Source: Pleurotus djamor | Taxonomy: Eukaryota; Basidiomycota; Agaricomycetes; Agaricales; Pleurotaceae | Reading direction: 5' to 3' | Length of the DNA: 64,000 nt | NCBI GenBank assembly: GCA_029747585.1 | Contig: JAPEVF010000006.1 | Location: forward strand, 184,546 to 248,545 | Shown: positions 1 through 13,271 of the stretch, in pieces | Layout of the letters: every line of letters starts with the position of its first letter | Numbering within the stretch: the first letter of the stretch is position 1 | The notes under the pieces: model-generated | What the model saw: only the letters and a program-made list of their open reading frames with translations | What the model was told of the DNA's origin: nothing | Database searches by the model: none | Made by a program: the position numbers and the translations under genes

Positions 1-452
1 CTCCGTTTTCATTATACACTTGTACTGATCTGTAACGCTAGTTACTTACGTCTCCTCGCCTGCTCTCTACGCGTACTGCTTTGGGTTTATAGTAACTTAT
101 TGCATTTCTTGACTGTTTCTCCTCTCCTCTCTGTTCTGGGCTTAGTCGCGTCGTCTATCTTGTGTTTTGAGGGCTTAGTGTTGGATGATATAATAGAGGA
201 GGCATCGAGGATCTCGGTGTAGCGTTACACTCACATATTTTCCCGGCCAACATCGGCGAACTGAGCAATTCGAATGAACGGGGAAAAGCAGAGCGGACAG
301 AAAATTGAAAATGAATGGATTCCATAGGGAATTAGGTATTAGACAACATAAACGATAGTGGGAAAGTGTTCAGCAACATCATAATAGAGAGAGATGGAAT
401 AATAAATTCAAACGGGACAAGCCAAAAAACGAACGATTAATCGACGGCGATA
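1..452. other. Left-edge non-coding stretch
   Basis: No coding sequence, RNA gene or repeat is recognised here. It lies directly downstream of the stop codon of the arrestin-like gene on the minus strand, so the part nearest 452 is probably its 3' untranslated region. The rest may be intergenic or belong to a gene outside the window. Confidence 0.6.
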
Positions 453-3400
453 TTACTCGCCAGCAGGTTTGTGCGGAAGGGGTGGTGGGGGTCCAGGTGC
501 CTTGATCCCGTTGGGTTCGAAGGTGGTACCGAAAGGTGTGAATGGGCGTAAGTCTATGCCTACACTCATTGATCTTGGTGGTGGGGGTGGTTCATCAAGG
601 AGCGGGAAGATATTCCCATTCCCAGCGATTCGAGACACCCTCGCGTCCTCTTCCCTCGTCTCTTGTATGTATTCTAGGGGTGGACGAGGCATCAGAGGGG
701 GAGGTGCGCTTGGTGGGAAAGACGGAGGAGGTGGGGATGAAGAAGGTGGAGGTGGAGGTGATGTGTTGCTTCGATGGGTATATACGCTTTGAGGGCTTTC
801 AGAGCGAGCAGATGCATTGTCTGCTTCATATCGAGCTCGCAAGAGGGCTTTCTCCTCTGCAGCGGTTAGAAGCCGTGAGCTGGGCGCACCGCCAGGAGGC
901 TTGGGGTGAGGTCGGGAGCGAGAGTTCGTCCCGTTGGTGCGCGGAGGGGGCGTAGGTGTCGGGCGAACGCTGGAGCCCGATTCAACGTATGGAGGGGCAT
1001 CGCTATCGGTAGGCGGAGCGGAGGCAGCAGGAGCAGCAGCAAGAGCGTCTTGTTCCGCATAAAATCGACGTAGGCGTTCCTTCTCTGCCTTCGCTCGAGA
1101 TATAGGATCTTGCGCAGCGGAGAAGGGTGGAGGCGACTCAGCTCGAGGTGGAGGAGGAGGCGAGCGAGCTACACCGTTTTCGGCTTGTATTTGTGCACGC
1201 GCAGCTGCATCTTGAGCTTCATAGTTGCGCCGTAGTCTCTCTTTCTCTGACAAGATGTTCTTCGCCCCAGAAACAGTCGCGTCGAAAGATGGCGGTAGAT
1301 CGTCGACTGGTGGTGGTGGCTGAGAGGACGATCCAGAGTCACCTGCGGGGTACAACGCTTCATACGCAATGGGATTAACTAGTGTACTTTCATTATCAAG
1401 CGTGGCATTTTGCGCCTGAGGTGAAGTCATGTTCTGTGTCTTGTTCACAGCATCCCTAGCTTCGTGATATCGTCTTAGCGCAGCCTTCTCTTCTTCAGCA
1501 GACCTGTATTGAGGGATCCCTGACGCCGGCTGGTTTTTGGCTGCAGGAGGCGCTTGACTTGGGATCGTAGGTGACGATTTAGTATTTGGGGTCACTACGG
1601 TGGGAGGTACGTTCCTTGACGACATTGCCTGCGAATACATACGCGCCGCTGGCGACACCGCGTTACTAGACGAACTGGAGCTGCCTTTAGATTCGCTTTG
1701 AGCTTGGGCAGGTGGTGGAGGGGAGTATGTGCCATATTGTGCACGCTGGACGGCTGCCTGTGCTGCCTCAAAGCGCCGTTTTTCCTCCTCCGCTGTGGGC
1801 CACTTCTTCGGCGAGGTTGGTAAGGAGGCAGCCTCGGACGGTGCAGGAGAAGCATTTTGAGGTGGCTGAGGGAGTCAGTCCGACTGAAGCGACGGCCATA
1901 GCTAGGCGACTTACTGGTGTTGTAACTCGTGTGACACCTGACTGCGACCTCTCCACTTGAGCTTTTGCTTGCTCATATAATTTTTGTTTCTCCTCCTCTG
2001 CACTCGGCCAGGCGCGATTAGGTTTCTTCTTGGGAGAAACGCCATATGAGTTATTACGTTGATGCGTAGGTTCATCATCCTGAGGTATCTCGGATGGGAG
2101 AGCGTTCGTGATGGTGTACCTGTTCGCACTTCCGCCAGCGCGTGCTGACGGCGGACGTCTGCCAGTCTCTGGTGTTGGCTGGACAGTTGCCGTGGCGGCC
2201 GGTCGATTGAAAGACGGGTTGCTAGTAGATTCCGTGGCGGTTATTTGTGGGCTAGGGCGACCGAATTCATCCATTCTCATATTCGACATTGATGGCGAGT
2301 TGAAGCCTGCGAATGTTCCACCACGTCCAAAGGCAGCATCAGTTTGTTGAGGAGCCGGGCGACCCGCGTAGGTTTGATGAACAGGCGATGATGGGACTGC
2401 TCCAGGATGGATATCGATAGTTTGACGAATTGGGTTGCTTGTAATGGGAGTAAGAGATAGACCGGGAGCGGGGCCAATAAGTCTAAAGCATGTTAGCGTT
2501 TCCAAAGTGTTTGTGGAAGATGGGGGACCTACTTGACGGCTTCGGCGGAGTATTCTCTGAGAGAAAGATGAGGTTAGTGAGGGAAAAAGAGCCTAAGGAC
2601 AGCGCTCCCACCTAGGCCAACGTGAAACGACGACGGGAAGTCTCATGGCCACCTGGGCTCCAGTGGATAGGTGGGCCTTGATGCTCAGTGTATACGTAAT
2701 ATCGAGATGTCTCGCCGAATTGACAGTGGAATTTATATGACCTGTTGGTACGACGCAACGAAGTTCGGCTTGATGACCCACCCCTCCATACATAGTGACA
2801 TTCACGGGTAGCTTGCACTCTGTTATGATGCTTTCTTGTTGATGCTGGACTGCACGCTTAGTGGAAGTATGAGCTGTTGTAAGCACCAAGGTTTCGACCA
2901 ACGCCATTTCATATCCACGGAGGATGACAGTCCCCGTTCTATCACTTTTGAGCATGGCTGCTACAGCAATGATACAACCTGGGCCAAAACATGTTCGGTC
3001 CCGCGATATTGTCAACGTAATACCATCATTGATGGCCTGGCGAACTTCGTGTTGGCAGTAGACTGGCCAAGTAGAGTGTAATTCGTGCTTATCCAACGTG
3101 ATGTTGGCCGTGGTAGAGGAAATCACCTCCTTGCGTCGGCGTAAGAAACCTCTGATTGTTTATGAGGTCAGCTCTGGCCAAAATATGGTAGCACCGAACG
3201 CACTTGGAACCTTTGAGACAGACGGTGCCTATAAGCTCGTATCGAATCCCGGCTAAGGTGGCGATGAGATATGTCAAGGGAAGCAATGTGGCTTGACGTA
3301 CAAGTACGATCAAGTTGTAGTGTGGCGGGGATGGATTCTGGTATTCGAATATTGAATGGAAAGTCTTGCTGCAAAAAACCACGTTAGTTGCGCGTCAAAA

Positions 3401-3869
3401 ATGGTCTCGGGATCTGCAAACACCCACGGATTGAAGCATCTCATATTCAGGCTCCCCCTTCGACGACCACAGCTTCACGGGACCGGGAACGGAATCGTAG
3501 TAGGTGTTGGAGGTACCTCCCCCAGGCAAAATCTCCACTTTGCGCAACTCGATAGTGACCCATTTTGCCTTGACGCCCTGTGGTGCTCGGACTTCCAGTG
3601 CCTGTGAGGTGGTCAGCGAACGGTGCGCCTTGTGCTCGGTGTACGCACCCCTTGAACTGAGGCCTGCGGTCTATCTGGACCTGGTGGGATGCCCGGATAT
3701 CCTAGAAGCCATTGTGAGAGAAGAAAGGAAGAGCAAGGAAAGAATTTACCTTGGACAAAATCTACGTTAGGAGGTGCCTGTAAGGAACTAGTGGCGGGTT
3801 AGAGATGACGTGTGTAGGCAGACTAGCATGACATATCACTTGCAGTTTGATTTGGGAAGCTCGGGACAT
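453..3869 (-). CDS. Arrestin-domain protein with long Pro-rich, repeat-bearing tail
   Basis: Likely an arrestin-related trafficking adaptor. In fungi these bind plasma-membrane cargo and recruit HECT ubiquitin ligases for endocytosis. The start at 3869 (MSRASQIKLQ) is followed by several short introns. The N-terminal arrestin fold is readable at about 3840-3170: GALEVRAPQGVKAKWVTIEL, then FPFNIRIPESIPATLQLDR, then YELIGTVCLKGSK. The C-terminal arrestin fold follows at about 3120-2600, with GPGCIIAVAAMLKSD, KLPVNVTMYGG, DITYTLSIKAHL and LPVVVSRWPR. From about 2500 to 453 comes a tail of well over 500 residues, rich in Pro and Ser. It carries six copies of a charged helix-like motif, AEEEKxxLxxxYxAxxA, between polyproline stretches. 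An intron with donor GTAAGT near 1920 joins copies one and two. No canonical PPxY motif was seen in the tail, although ligase-binding arrestins often have one. The arrestin assignment is firm; cargo and partners are unknown. Confidence 0.85.
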
Positions 3870-4130
3870 TCTGGACTGCAGGCGATGGCCTACGACGCGG
3901 AGACTTTCATGTAGGAATGTTGCAGCGTGGACGAAGAAGGTTCAAGAAAAGCAATTGCGCGCCGCAACAGGCTCATCAGACGCCGACACACAAACGTCCC
4001 TCAATCATCACTGATTCGGTTTCAGGAGTGCCACATGCAAACACACACTTTATGGTTGCCATTTCTCACCAGCATGAAAATAACTAGAAAGTGCATAGTA
4101 TATAGTACCAAGTAATACAGCTGGTCATCC

Positions 4131-6240
4131 TCAGAACTTGAACTCCTTCCCCTTCTTCCCATCTCGTTCGCGCTCTCGGTCCATTTTCTGCTTCTTCTTT
4201 GCCATCTCTTTCGCAACCATGTCGGAGAAATCCTCCCTTGCAGGCAGACCAGCCGACCCTCTCGAATGTTGGTCATATTTACGACGTAACTCCTCCTCAG
4301 AAAGACCCTCTAGCTCTGACGCATCAATCGATACATCCACACCATTTGCCTTGCGCTTTAGGCAGACAAAACATTAGCCGGCAGGTTTGATGACGAAACA
4401 AGGACAAAGACATACCTTGGTGCCGCGCTCGTCACCAAGCACCGGTACCGGCGCACCTGATACAGCGCTGACGTCGTAACCACGTTCGCTACCCATAAGC
4501 CCTCTGATAGAGGTCTGCTTCTCAGGAACGACGTGGTACAATGACCGAGGTCCCGAATCTGTAGGTTCCGACGTTCGAGCATTCTTCCGAAGTTCGAGGA
4601 AGTCTGGTGTTTCGAGGCCGCCAGCGACCGTGGACACAACACTAGCCATGCCAGATGGTGTTTCCATGCCTGACGGTGTTTGTAAACCATCTGCTGGTGC
4701 CGCTTCAGCGACTTCTTCCTCTTCGGATTCCTCTTCACTCTCTTCCTCTTCCTCCTCTGAACGATAGATGAGTATGATGAATTATGCGTCAAGGGCGAGG
4801 GGACACACCTTCTTCAGGCTCAAGCTCACCCCACGGATTTTTGTCGACAGGCTCTCCCATCTGAATAGAGAACTTAGCATCACACAATTCTGATACAGCA
4901 GGCTTCACTCACCCCAGAATCAGTTGCTTTGGGCAAAACACCGAATACATCACCGTATAGAGGACGATTGTACTCATCCAAGGGCGGCTTACCCCAGCCT
5001 CCAGGATGAAAACCCCACTGAGCCCTGTTGAAGCCATAAGTCAATAGATGATACAAGAAGTATTGATTCTTCGCTCACCCCTCAGGAATTGGTGCGTTGA
5101 GTCCGGGTATACGAAGGGTGGGGTAGCTTGGAGGAGGACCGAACCGCTGCATGCTGATCAACCAAGGTGGCGGGGCCAACGGCGGTATAGATAGCGCCTC
5201 TACAAGCTCAGGTGAGAGATCGCCAGGTCGCTTTTCTTTCAACGAAGTCTCGAACTCCTTCCCTTCATAATACCTAACATGGCGTGTGAGCTAAACGTCA
5301 CAGAGAAGAGCACTTACTTACATTTCGCCAAATCCTGTGACTGGGGGCTTGGTTTGAAATTTGAAGAACGCATCATGCAACTTCTGGTAGTCAATATCAA
5401 CCTTCCCCATCTTTGGTTGCACTCTTTCTCGAGTCTTCGCCTTCAGTGACATGTTGGCTTCCTTCTCCTTCACGGCATCACGCATGGTCGCTATCCCCGT
5501 ATCTGCAATGTAAGATGGAAGTTGAAATGGTGGTTTTTCAATTCCACGTTTCCCTTGAAGGTAATCTCTCTTCGCGCTCCAGTGGATGGGAATGGGTACA
5601 GTATTGCGATAGCTCTTCAGCTGTAGGAGTAGCCGTGGGTCAGCAGCCGTAACATCGGTCCATTCGACGACTTCGGGCTTTTTGACGAGTTGTTTGAGCT
5701 CTGCTACGGTAAGACGGGCCATCTTGCGCTTCTTCTTTTTCGAGAGGGGTTTCTTCTCCGTATCAGAGTCATGTTCAGACGCCATATCATCGTCTGAGTA
5801 GATGATTTCACCCTTGGTGGGTTCGGCCGCATCTTTACCCTGAAAATATATGAGACTACAGCATGCTCATCCAGAGGGGCAGGGAACGCACTGAGACCTC
5901 ATCCGGAGGTAACTGAAAGCGAGCAAATACGTCGGAGAAAGCTTCTAGAGCGGGGTCGGAGACATCCAACTGCTCAGATACGTACTCGACATTTTGTGGT
6001 ATCTCTTGCACCTTTATCTCTGGCTTGACATCCGGAGTTTCCTCTTTCTACACCAACCAGGTGAGCTACTGCTAGTGAGGTACGCGAAGTAAAGCAGGCG
6101 CTCACATCTTGTTGGCCAGCTGCTTTCTTTTGTTTGACCTTCAACCGACGAAGTTGGTTTTTTGACTTTATCGACTTTCCGTTCGATTTAACGGCATGAC
6201 CGTTCCCATTCACGGCGACGGGCTGAGCGGAGGCAGTCAT
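4131..6240 (-). CDS. CUS1: Splicing factor 3b subunit 2 (SAP145/Cus1)
   Basis: SF3B2 is a U2 snRNP component that helps SF3b grip the branch-point region in the nucleus. The start at 6240 opens MTASAQPVAVNGNG and a Lys-rich segment, KNQLRRLKVKQKKAAGQQD. The conserved DUF382 core lies at about 5785-5320: KKKKRKMARLTVAELKQLV, VEWTDVTAADPRLLLQLKSY, VPIPIHWSAKRDYLQGKRG and PFQLPSYIADTGI. It is followed by the PSP proline-rich segment at about 5260-4880, with PPPSYPTLRIPGLNAPIPEG, QWGFHPGGWGKPPLDEYNRP and LYGDVFGVLPK. The C-terminus has VDVSIDASELEGLSEEELRR and a basic KKGKEFKF ending. Gene order and residues match the family throughout. At least six short introns interrupt it. It lies upstream of the arrestin gene on the same strand, 261 bp away. 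Confidence 0.95.
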
Positions 6241-6454
6241 GACTGACAATGTGGGATGGGGGGAGGACGAGAGGAGGCGTGGGAATGCACTTAGCGAGCA
6301 GCGCGAGCGTTCACCGCCAATTCACCGCGACGACTGAGTGCACTCACTGTCCACGTCTTTTAATATTATTCAGAAGCGCAGGTTTCTACTCTAGGAACAT
6401 ACGAAACAATGGTTTGAAAAGAATCGTCCTTTATGTAACAAATAATGAATAAAT

Positions 6455-8285
<1,831 letters not shown>

Positions 8286-8755
8286 ATGGCCGTCTTTCCA
8301 TCAAATCCGCTGAACAAGACACCCCTCAGTACTACGCTCAGAAAGTATCCAGGTCTCTTCGGCGTCCCATTTGTTCTTCTAATGGTTGGCGCATCATTCA
8401 TGCTCACTCCGTTCACTCAAACGCGGTACGACTTGCATGACCAGCGAGTCAAGCATGTGGGCTTTACTCTGTCTTCTTCTTACTACCACTCGCTGACCGA
8501 AGGAAACCAGCTCAACAAAGCGGAGGAACTTCGACTGGATAAAAACCGCAAAAAGTTTGATATCCGAGAAGAATATTTCGTAGGTTTTTCACCATTGCTC
8601 TTTCACAAACGTGTATTGATTGTAAATTCCAACAGCGTTTGAGTGCTGCTGCTGACGATGAATGGGAATCTAAACGCATCAAACGTCCTCAAGGTCTTCC
8701 CGAGTGGGGCGTCCCACCGCCAGAACCTCCCAAGCGAGACTCTGACAATCCGTGA
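8286..8755 (+). CDS. COX16: Cytochrome c oxidase assembly protein Cox16
   Basis: Cox16 is a small inner-mitochondrial-membrane protein needed for complex IV assembly. The start MAVFPSNPLNKTPLSTTLRK leads to one membrane span, YPGLFGVPFVLLMVGASFML, then TRYDLHDQRVKH. The conserved EELRLDKNRKKFDIREEYF follows, and the tail is RIKRPQGLPEWGVPPPEPP. Two introns are inferred. The first is 8456-8509 or so, donor GTGGGC, with a CTGAC branch-like site just before CCAG. It is a multiple of three and lacks a stop, so a retained form could also be translated. The second is 8580-8635, joining EYF to RLSAAADDEWE. Total length is about 100-125 residues, normal for the family. It ends convergently 91 bp from VPS11. 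Confidence 0.93.
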
Positions 8756-8846
8756 AACGATCTCTATATACTTCCTCCTTGTATACCTATCCTCGCTAAT
8801 ATTATGCATGTATTATAATAGATGAAATCCATTGGACGAAAAAGCA

Positions 8847-11800
8847 CTACGATGTCAGATTCTTGTTTTCACCCCGGTTCATGTTCAGAAAGCCCTTCCC
8901 AAAGCCTGATGCCACCGCCGAAAATCCACCTTCTTGAACCTCGGAGAGGAAGAAGTCATGTTGGTCAGCGAGGCGTTCATTGTTTCGCCTGATTTCCCGA
9001 ATGGCGCCATGTTCTCGTACGCAGTTAGGACATTCGGTGTCATGATCCACGAGACACCTGTGTGTTGATCAGTTGCATCCATCTGGAGAAGGATAAGAAG
9101 GACGCACCTCTGGTGGTAACTATGGTTGCACATGAAGTGGACGCTGGGGAGGTCTAACTGGCCACCACAAGACGAACAACGCGTAACGTGGAAAACCCTT
9201 GGTTGGTCGACATCGGAAAGCTCCTTCACCTGTTGCAACCTGGCCTTTGTCTCTAATCGGTACGACTGTGTCCATTGCTGGTCCTATATCGCCATAAGCT
9301 TAGTTGTGATGGAATTTTTGGAGGATAACCACCAACCTGTTGAATCTGGTCTCTCGACGCTGTGATCCGCTTCACCAACCACTCATTGATGAGTCCTACA
9401 CTGGCAACCCCATTTCTACTTAACACTTGAATTATGCCGAGTGGAGGTATGATCTTTTCCGTGTCGACATACTCCAAGATATCTTTGACGTCGTCGACGT
9501 GTTTCGATAATAGCTCGGATGAGGACGTCAAAAACCGCAAGACAAGTGGGTAGAGTGATGGACGTTTTGAGCCATAGAGGTTTAGATGTTGTAGGACTTC
9601 CCGGGATGCTTCTGGTTCTCCTTGATTGCTCTTCTCTATCCAGAAACGGATGACGTCTTCGTACATCCCTAGTTTCTCCCATAGCATCACCAGTCCTGGT
9701 GTATAACTATGGCTAGAGCACAGTACAAGTGCATGTGTAGCATCGTAGGGAAGGTCGCTTTTGAGGACACCGATGGCTTTCGAGCGTATATCGGTTTCGC
9801 CCTCTTCCTGGGGCAAAGTCAAGTATAACTCGAGCAGCGTGTTCCAAACCGCCGTTTGGTCCGCCCGTTCCTGATTTTTATCCAAGGGTATCTCTTCCGG
9901 ATTGTCGGCAGTTGCTGTTATTGACACAACGCCATCCACAGTAATTCCTTGCCCCCATCGTGCTGATGCGACAGTTTCAAGAAATATGAGGAATTGTTCC
10001 ATGTGATCAACGAAATGGGCGAAATACAGTCTTGGCGATGGACGGGCTACAGGAACAGGAGGCACAGGTTTCGATGAAGGGACGGGAGAGGATGCGGAAG
10101 TTGGTGGAGTATCGGGTCGCGAGACAGCATGCAATGAACCTCTGCGGGAGTGAGAATCTTTCATTCGTACCGTTTTGATGGACGGGGAGGGAGGGACAGC
10201 AGTTTCAGTTGAGAGGACGGTGGGAGCCACGCCTGAGCCTCGATTGATCGCTAGATATGACAGGTAAGACTGAGTCCCGTTGGATGGCTTGTCTACAACG
10301 GCATCATCCTCGGTGACGGGCTCTTGTATCAGAGATATTGACGAAGTGCACAAGTCGACGAGGAGTTGTGTTGTCTCCTGCGGAAGACTACCAAGCATGG
10401 CTCGTCCGTACCTAGCGAGACTGTTCTCTGCCTTGTCTCTAGGTCAATACAAAAATAATCCCAGGTCATAAATACGACATACCGCTTCGGGTCCAAGTTT
10501 TCGAAGGTACAGCAATGCCTCCCTATAGTTCGCAGTATCTTCCACTTGGATTCGTAGGTAGTCTTCATGCCGCTCGTATTTTCGTGCGAGATATGAAGCA
10601 TGATCAAAATACCCTGCTTGCCTGCACACCCGGATGGCTGTTTCCAAGTCAAAGGGTAGCTCGTCATGATCAGTGTCGTTACGCCTAGATTCCGTTTTGA
10701 TGAAATTATCCAGCCGCGACACATCTTTCAGCTTGGTGTATGCGTTGAGTAGAAGAGTGGTGTGATCGGCGTTGGCAAGTCCTAAAGAGTGTAGTTCCTG
10801 TAGATATGTGACGAGATTGTGGATTCGTTGGGCATCCAGATACTGCAGGGAAATTCAATCAACAACGTATCAATGACTTTCCACAGAGCGGTGCGTACCT
10901 TGCGAATCACGTAGCTGGGCTGGAGATGGCTCAACGTCTTGACATACTGGGACATAGCTCCATCATAGTCGCCCTTAGCATACAGATGGTCGCCATATTG
11001 TCGATGGATATCGGCCACGCTGGGGGGATCAAGCTGCTGAGTTTTGGCCAAATTGAGCGCTAGTAGATACAGTGATTTCCTATACAGCATATCCAACTTG
11101 GCGGGTGTGGGCTTTTCTTCCAGACATGTTAACTGTAGAGGTTTGATTAGGGCTAGGCAGACGACGTTGCAAGGGAGTACAGTTCATACCTGGCCATCGA
11201 CTAAGAGGATGTAGATTTGACCCCATCCAGAAAATATTTCTCTAACACCTTGCGTGAATGTACCCGAGAAGGCAACGAACTTGTTCTCGAGATCAAAAAC
11301 TGTGACTTTTGTGATTTCCGAGTCTGGATTCACTGCTCTTGCGACGTGTCGAACAGTCGCCGAAGCAGCTGAAGCGGTGGGTACGATGGGAGGGGACACC
11401 ATAACGAGGTAGTTGAGGTGAGAGATAACAGAAGACTTGCGACCTTGGAAAGTTAGAGAGGTTGGAGGTAAAATCAATAGCAACTACCTTCGTAAGCGTA
11501 GCATGCACCGCGGCCCTCGGTGCCGCAGATATATATGGCCTCGTCTCGGGCAACCACCATGTCCCGAGCTCGCCAGTCGACGGTTGCACAACCAAGGGCA
11601 GCGCCAACTTCATCGACCACAGCTGGTGTACCTCCACTCCCCTTCCCAGTGGTTTGATACGAAAGCACCCTATTGGTGGTAACTATAAAGAGGAATAAAC
11701 TGGGATTGTCGTCAGTGGGCTCCTTGAAACCAAGTCCGGTGATTGGTTCCGCGGAGGATTCGAATACAGTCCGTGGCTTGGGTACCGAGGTCATGTTGCC

Positions 11801-12552
11801 GGAGCCAGAGAGGGATTGGTCCAAGTGACGGTAAACGAGTACGGTTCCGTCAGCAAGACCAATGGCAAGGTGTGAGAGCGAAGCTGAGACAGCAATAGTA
11901 GTAACCTCGGTCAGAAGTCAGTGCAAGGTTGTGAAGAAGACGAGCTCANCATACGGGATATGGACGATTACTTGGCTGAATCTTGACTGAACGGAGGAGA
12001 GTTGGACCACCGGTNTTCTTGTCTGGCTTAGACATGTCCCAAATCTTNAGCAANGGNGACTTTATGGCATCTTCTTCCTGGAAGTANCTTCCGATCGGTG
12101 ATGTGTTATGGGGTATGNTGAATAATTGAACATACCCCCAGAGAGATCAATATGCCTCCTCGCTCAGCCATGTGNGTCACTCNNCCTCCNGTGTGNGCAA
12201 TCCAGCTCTGTGTGGNTTCGAATCGTTTGTCCAGAACATGAACACTTCCATGGATGTCGGCGACCAGGACACCGAAGCTGGAGGACGCGATACTCGAAAT
12301 CTCCGGTGTAACCTAGTNGCATAGNTGCCTCAGCAGCACGTTAAGCATCCAGAAGAGAATGATGACACCTTGAATATGTCCGGAGGCGCAGCGAGGTCAT
12401 GAGNATCTTTNACGGGGACCGCGTCGAAGAAAGAGAATTGCCTCCACTACAACAGAGANATAGGAGGCTCAGATAAAGTGTAGATATGTTGTCAGATTCG
12501 ATGGGCATCTCACAGCAGGAGCGGACGCGGAAGCAGCTTGCACAGTCGACAT
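8847..12552 (-). CDS. VPS11: Vps11/Pep5, HOPS/CORVET core subunit with C-terminal RING
   Basis: Vps11 is a core subunit of the HOPS and CORVET tethering complexes for fusion at endosomes and vacuole. A 39-nt first exon at 12552-12514 (MSTVQAASASAPA) and a 67-nt intron join to WRQFSFFDAVPVKD, the classic N-terminus. The beta-propeller follows to about 11200. The clathrin-repeat solenoid comes next, with LYRKSLYLLALNLAKTQQLD, DIHRQYGDHLYAKGDYDGAM, SRLDNFIKTES and EDTANYREALLYLRKLGPE. The C-terminal RING reads CSSCGGQLDLPSVHFMCNHS then YHQRC, and CPNC, followed by DFFLSEVQEGGFSAVASGFG. An internal Ser/Pro-rich insertion lies near 10080-10260. Scattered N bases at 11949-12460 leave the propeller exons uncertain in detail. 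It is divergent from ATP18. Confidence 0.94.
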
Positions 12553-12804
12553 GGAGGAACTTGCTTGAAGCCGCGAGATACTGTGACCGCGNCGCCTTTA
12601 AGCGCCCGTGTCAGTGGGGCACACAGAATAAGGGCATAGTTTCCCACACATCATCTCAGGTGCGAACTCTTCCGACCAAGCAAGCACTCTTCCACCTTGC
12701 ATTACCCTCCCTCGACACTGTGAGCAGCTTCCCCGTCAAATCTGTGGNTTACAGTCTCACGNAANCGTCTNGTANNNAGTTTTCGCCGCTTTACCTCGTC
12801 AGAA
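12553..12804. promoter_or_regulatory. Divergent VPS11/ATP18 promoter
   Basis: The start codons of VPS11 (minus, 12552) and ATP18 (plus, 12805) face away from each other with 252 bp between. The interval contains N bases around 12750-12777 and no clear TATA box. Bidirectional use is inferred from layout. Confidence 0.5.
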
Positions 12805-13108
12805 ATGGCTTTCCTTGGACTCCGAAAATGGCCCACTCCTGTGCGTTCTAATACNNTCCCAGCTCGGCGTTGCAAACCAACATACCATACNTTCTAGTTC
12901 GTCAAGCCCATGTGGCCATTCATCGCCGCNGGTGGAATCACTTTCTACCTCGTCTCTAAGCTCCAAGATGCTGCAGTCCGATGTTCGTATTTCCCTTGCC
13001 GTCCTTAAACCCACTCGTTCTGAACATGAGCCATTGGTAGCCCCAGAGTTCGCGAAGGATCCTCGTAANCCCTACGCAGCTCAGATTGCGAAGGAAGCCC
13101 ACCACTAG
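12805..13108 (+). CDS. ATP18: ATP synthase subunit J (i/j)
   Basis: A small subunit of the membrane sector of mitochondrial F1Fo-ATP synthase. Three tiny exons are inferred: 12805-12840, 12898-12982 and 13041-13108, with introns of 57 and 58 nt. They give MAFLGLRKWPTP, then FVKPMWPFIAAGGITFYLVS, then KLQDAAVRSPEFAKDPRNP and YAAQIAKEAHH. This matches the family pattern of a short N-terminus with W/F-PTP, one membrane span, and the EFxxDPRNP motif near the C-terminus. It is about 62 residues long, normal for subunit J. Several N bases fall in the introns and one in a codon. It converges on COG6 with 163 bp between stop codons. Confidence 0.88.
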
Positions 13109-13271
13109 ACATGTAAAAACCGCAGTATGGAATAGACACTTTAGCAAGACTAAATGTTGGAACAGCCACTTGGGCCGCGATCTCGTTGTCTACCATACAT
13201 AGTTCGGGACGAGGTCAGAGATATTCTCCACATGTTCCAAAACCTAATAGAGGCCATGGTCATATCATCCA

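Noticed and set aside
3168..3382. A PPHY (PPxY-like) motif near the arrestin N-domain
   Set aside because: It is read only in the wrong frame; the true frame there gives FPFNIRIPESIPATLQLDR.
6241..6249. A start for CUS1 nine bases upstream
   Set aside because: The codon at 6249 is TTG. The first ATG is at 6240, which gives MTASAQPV.
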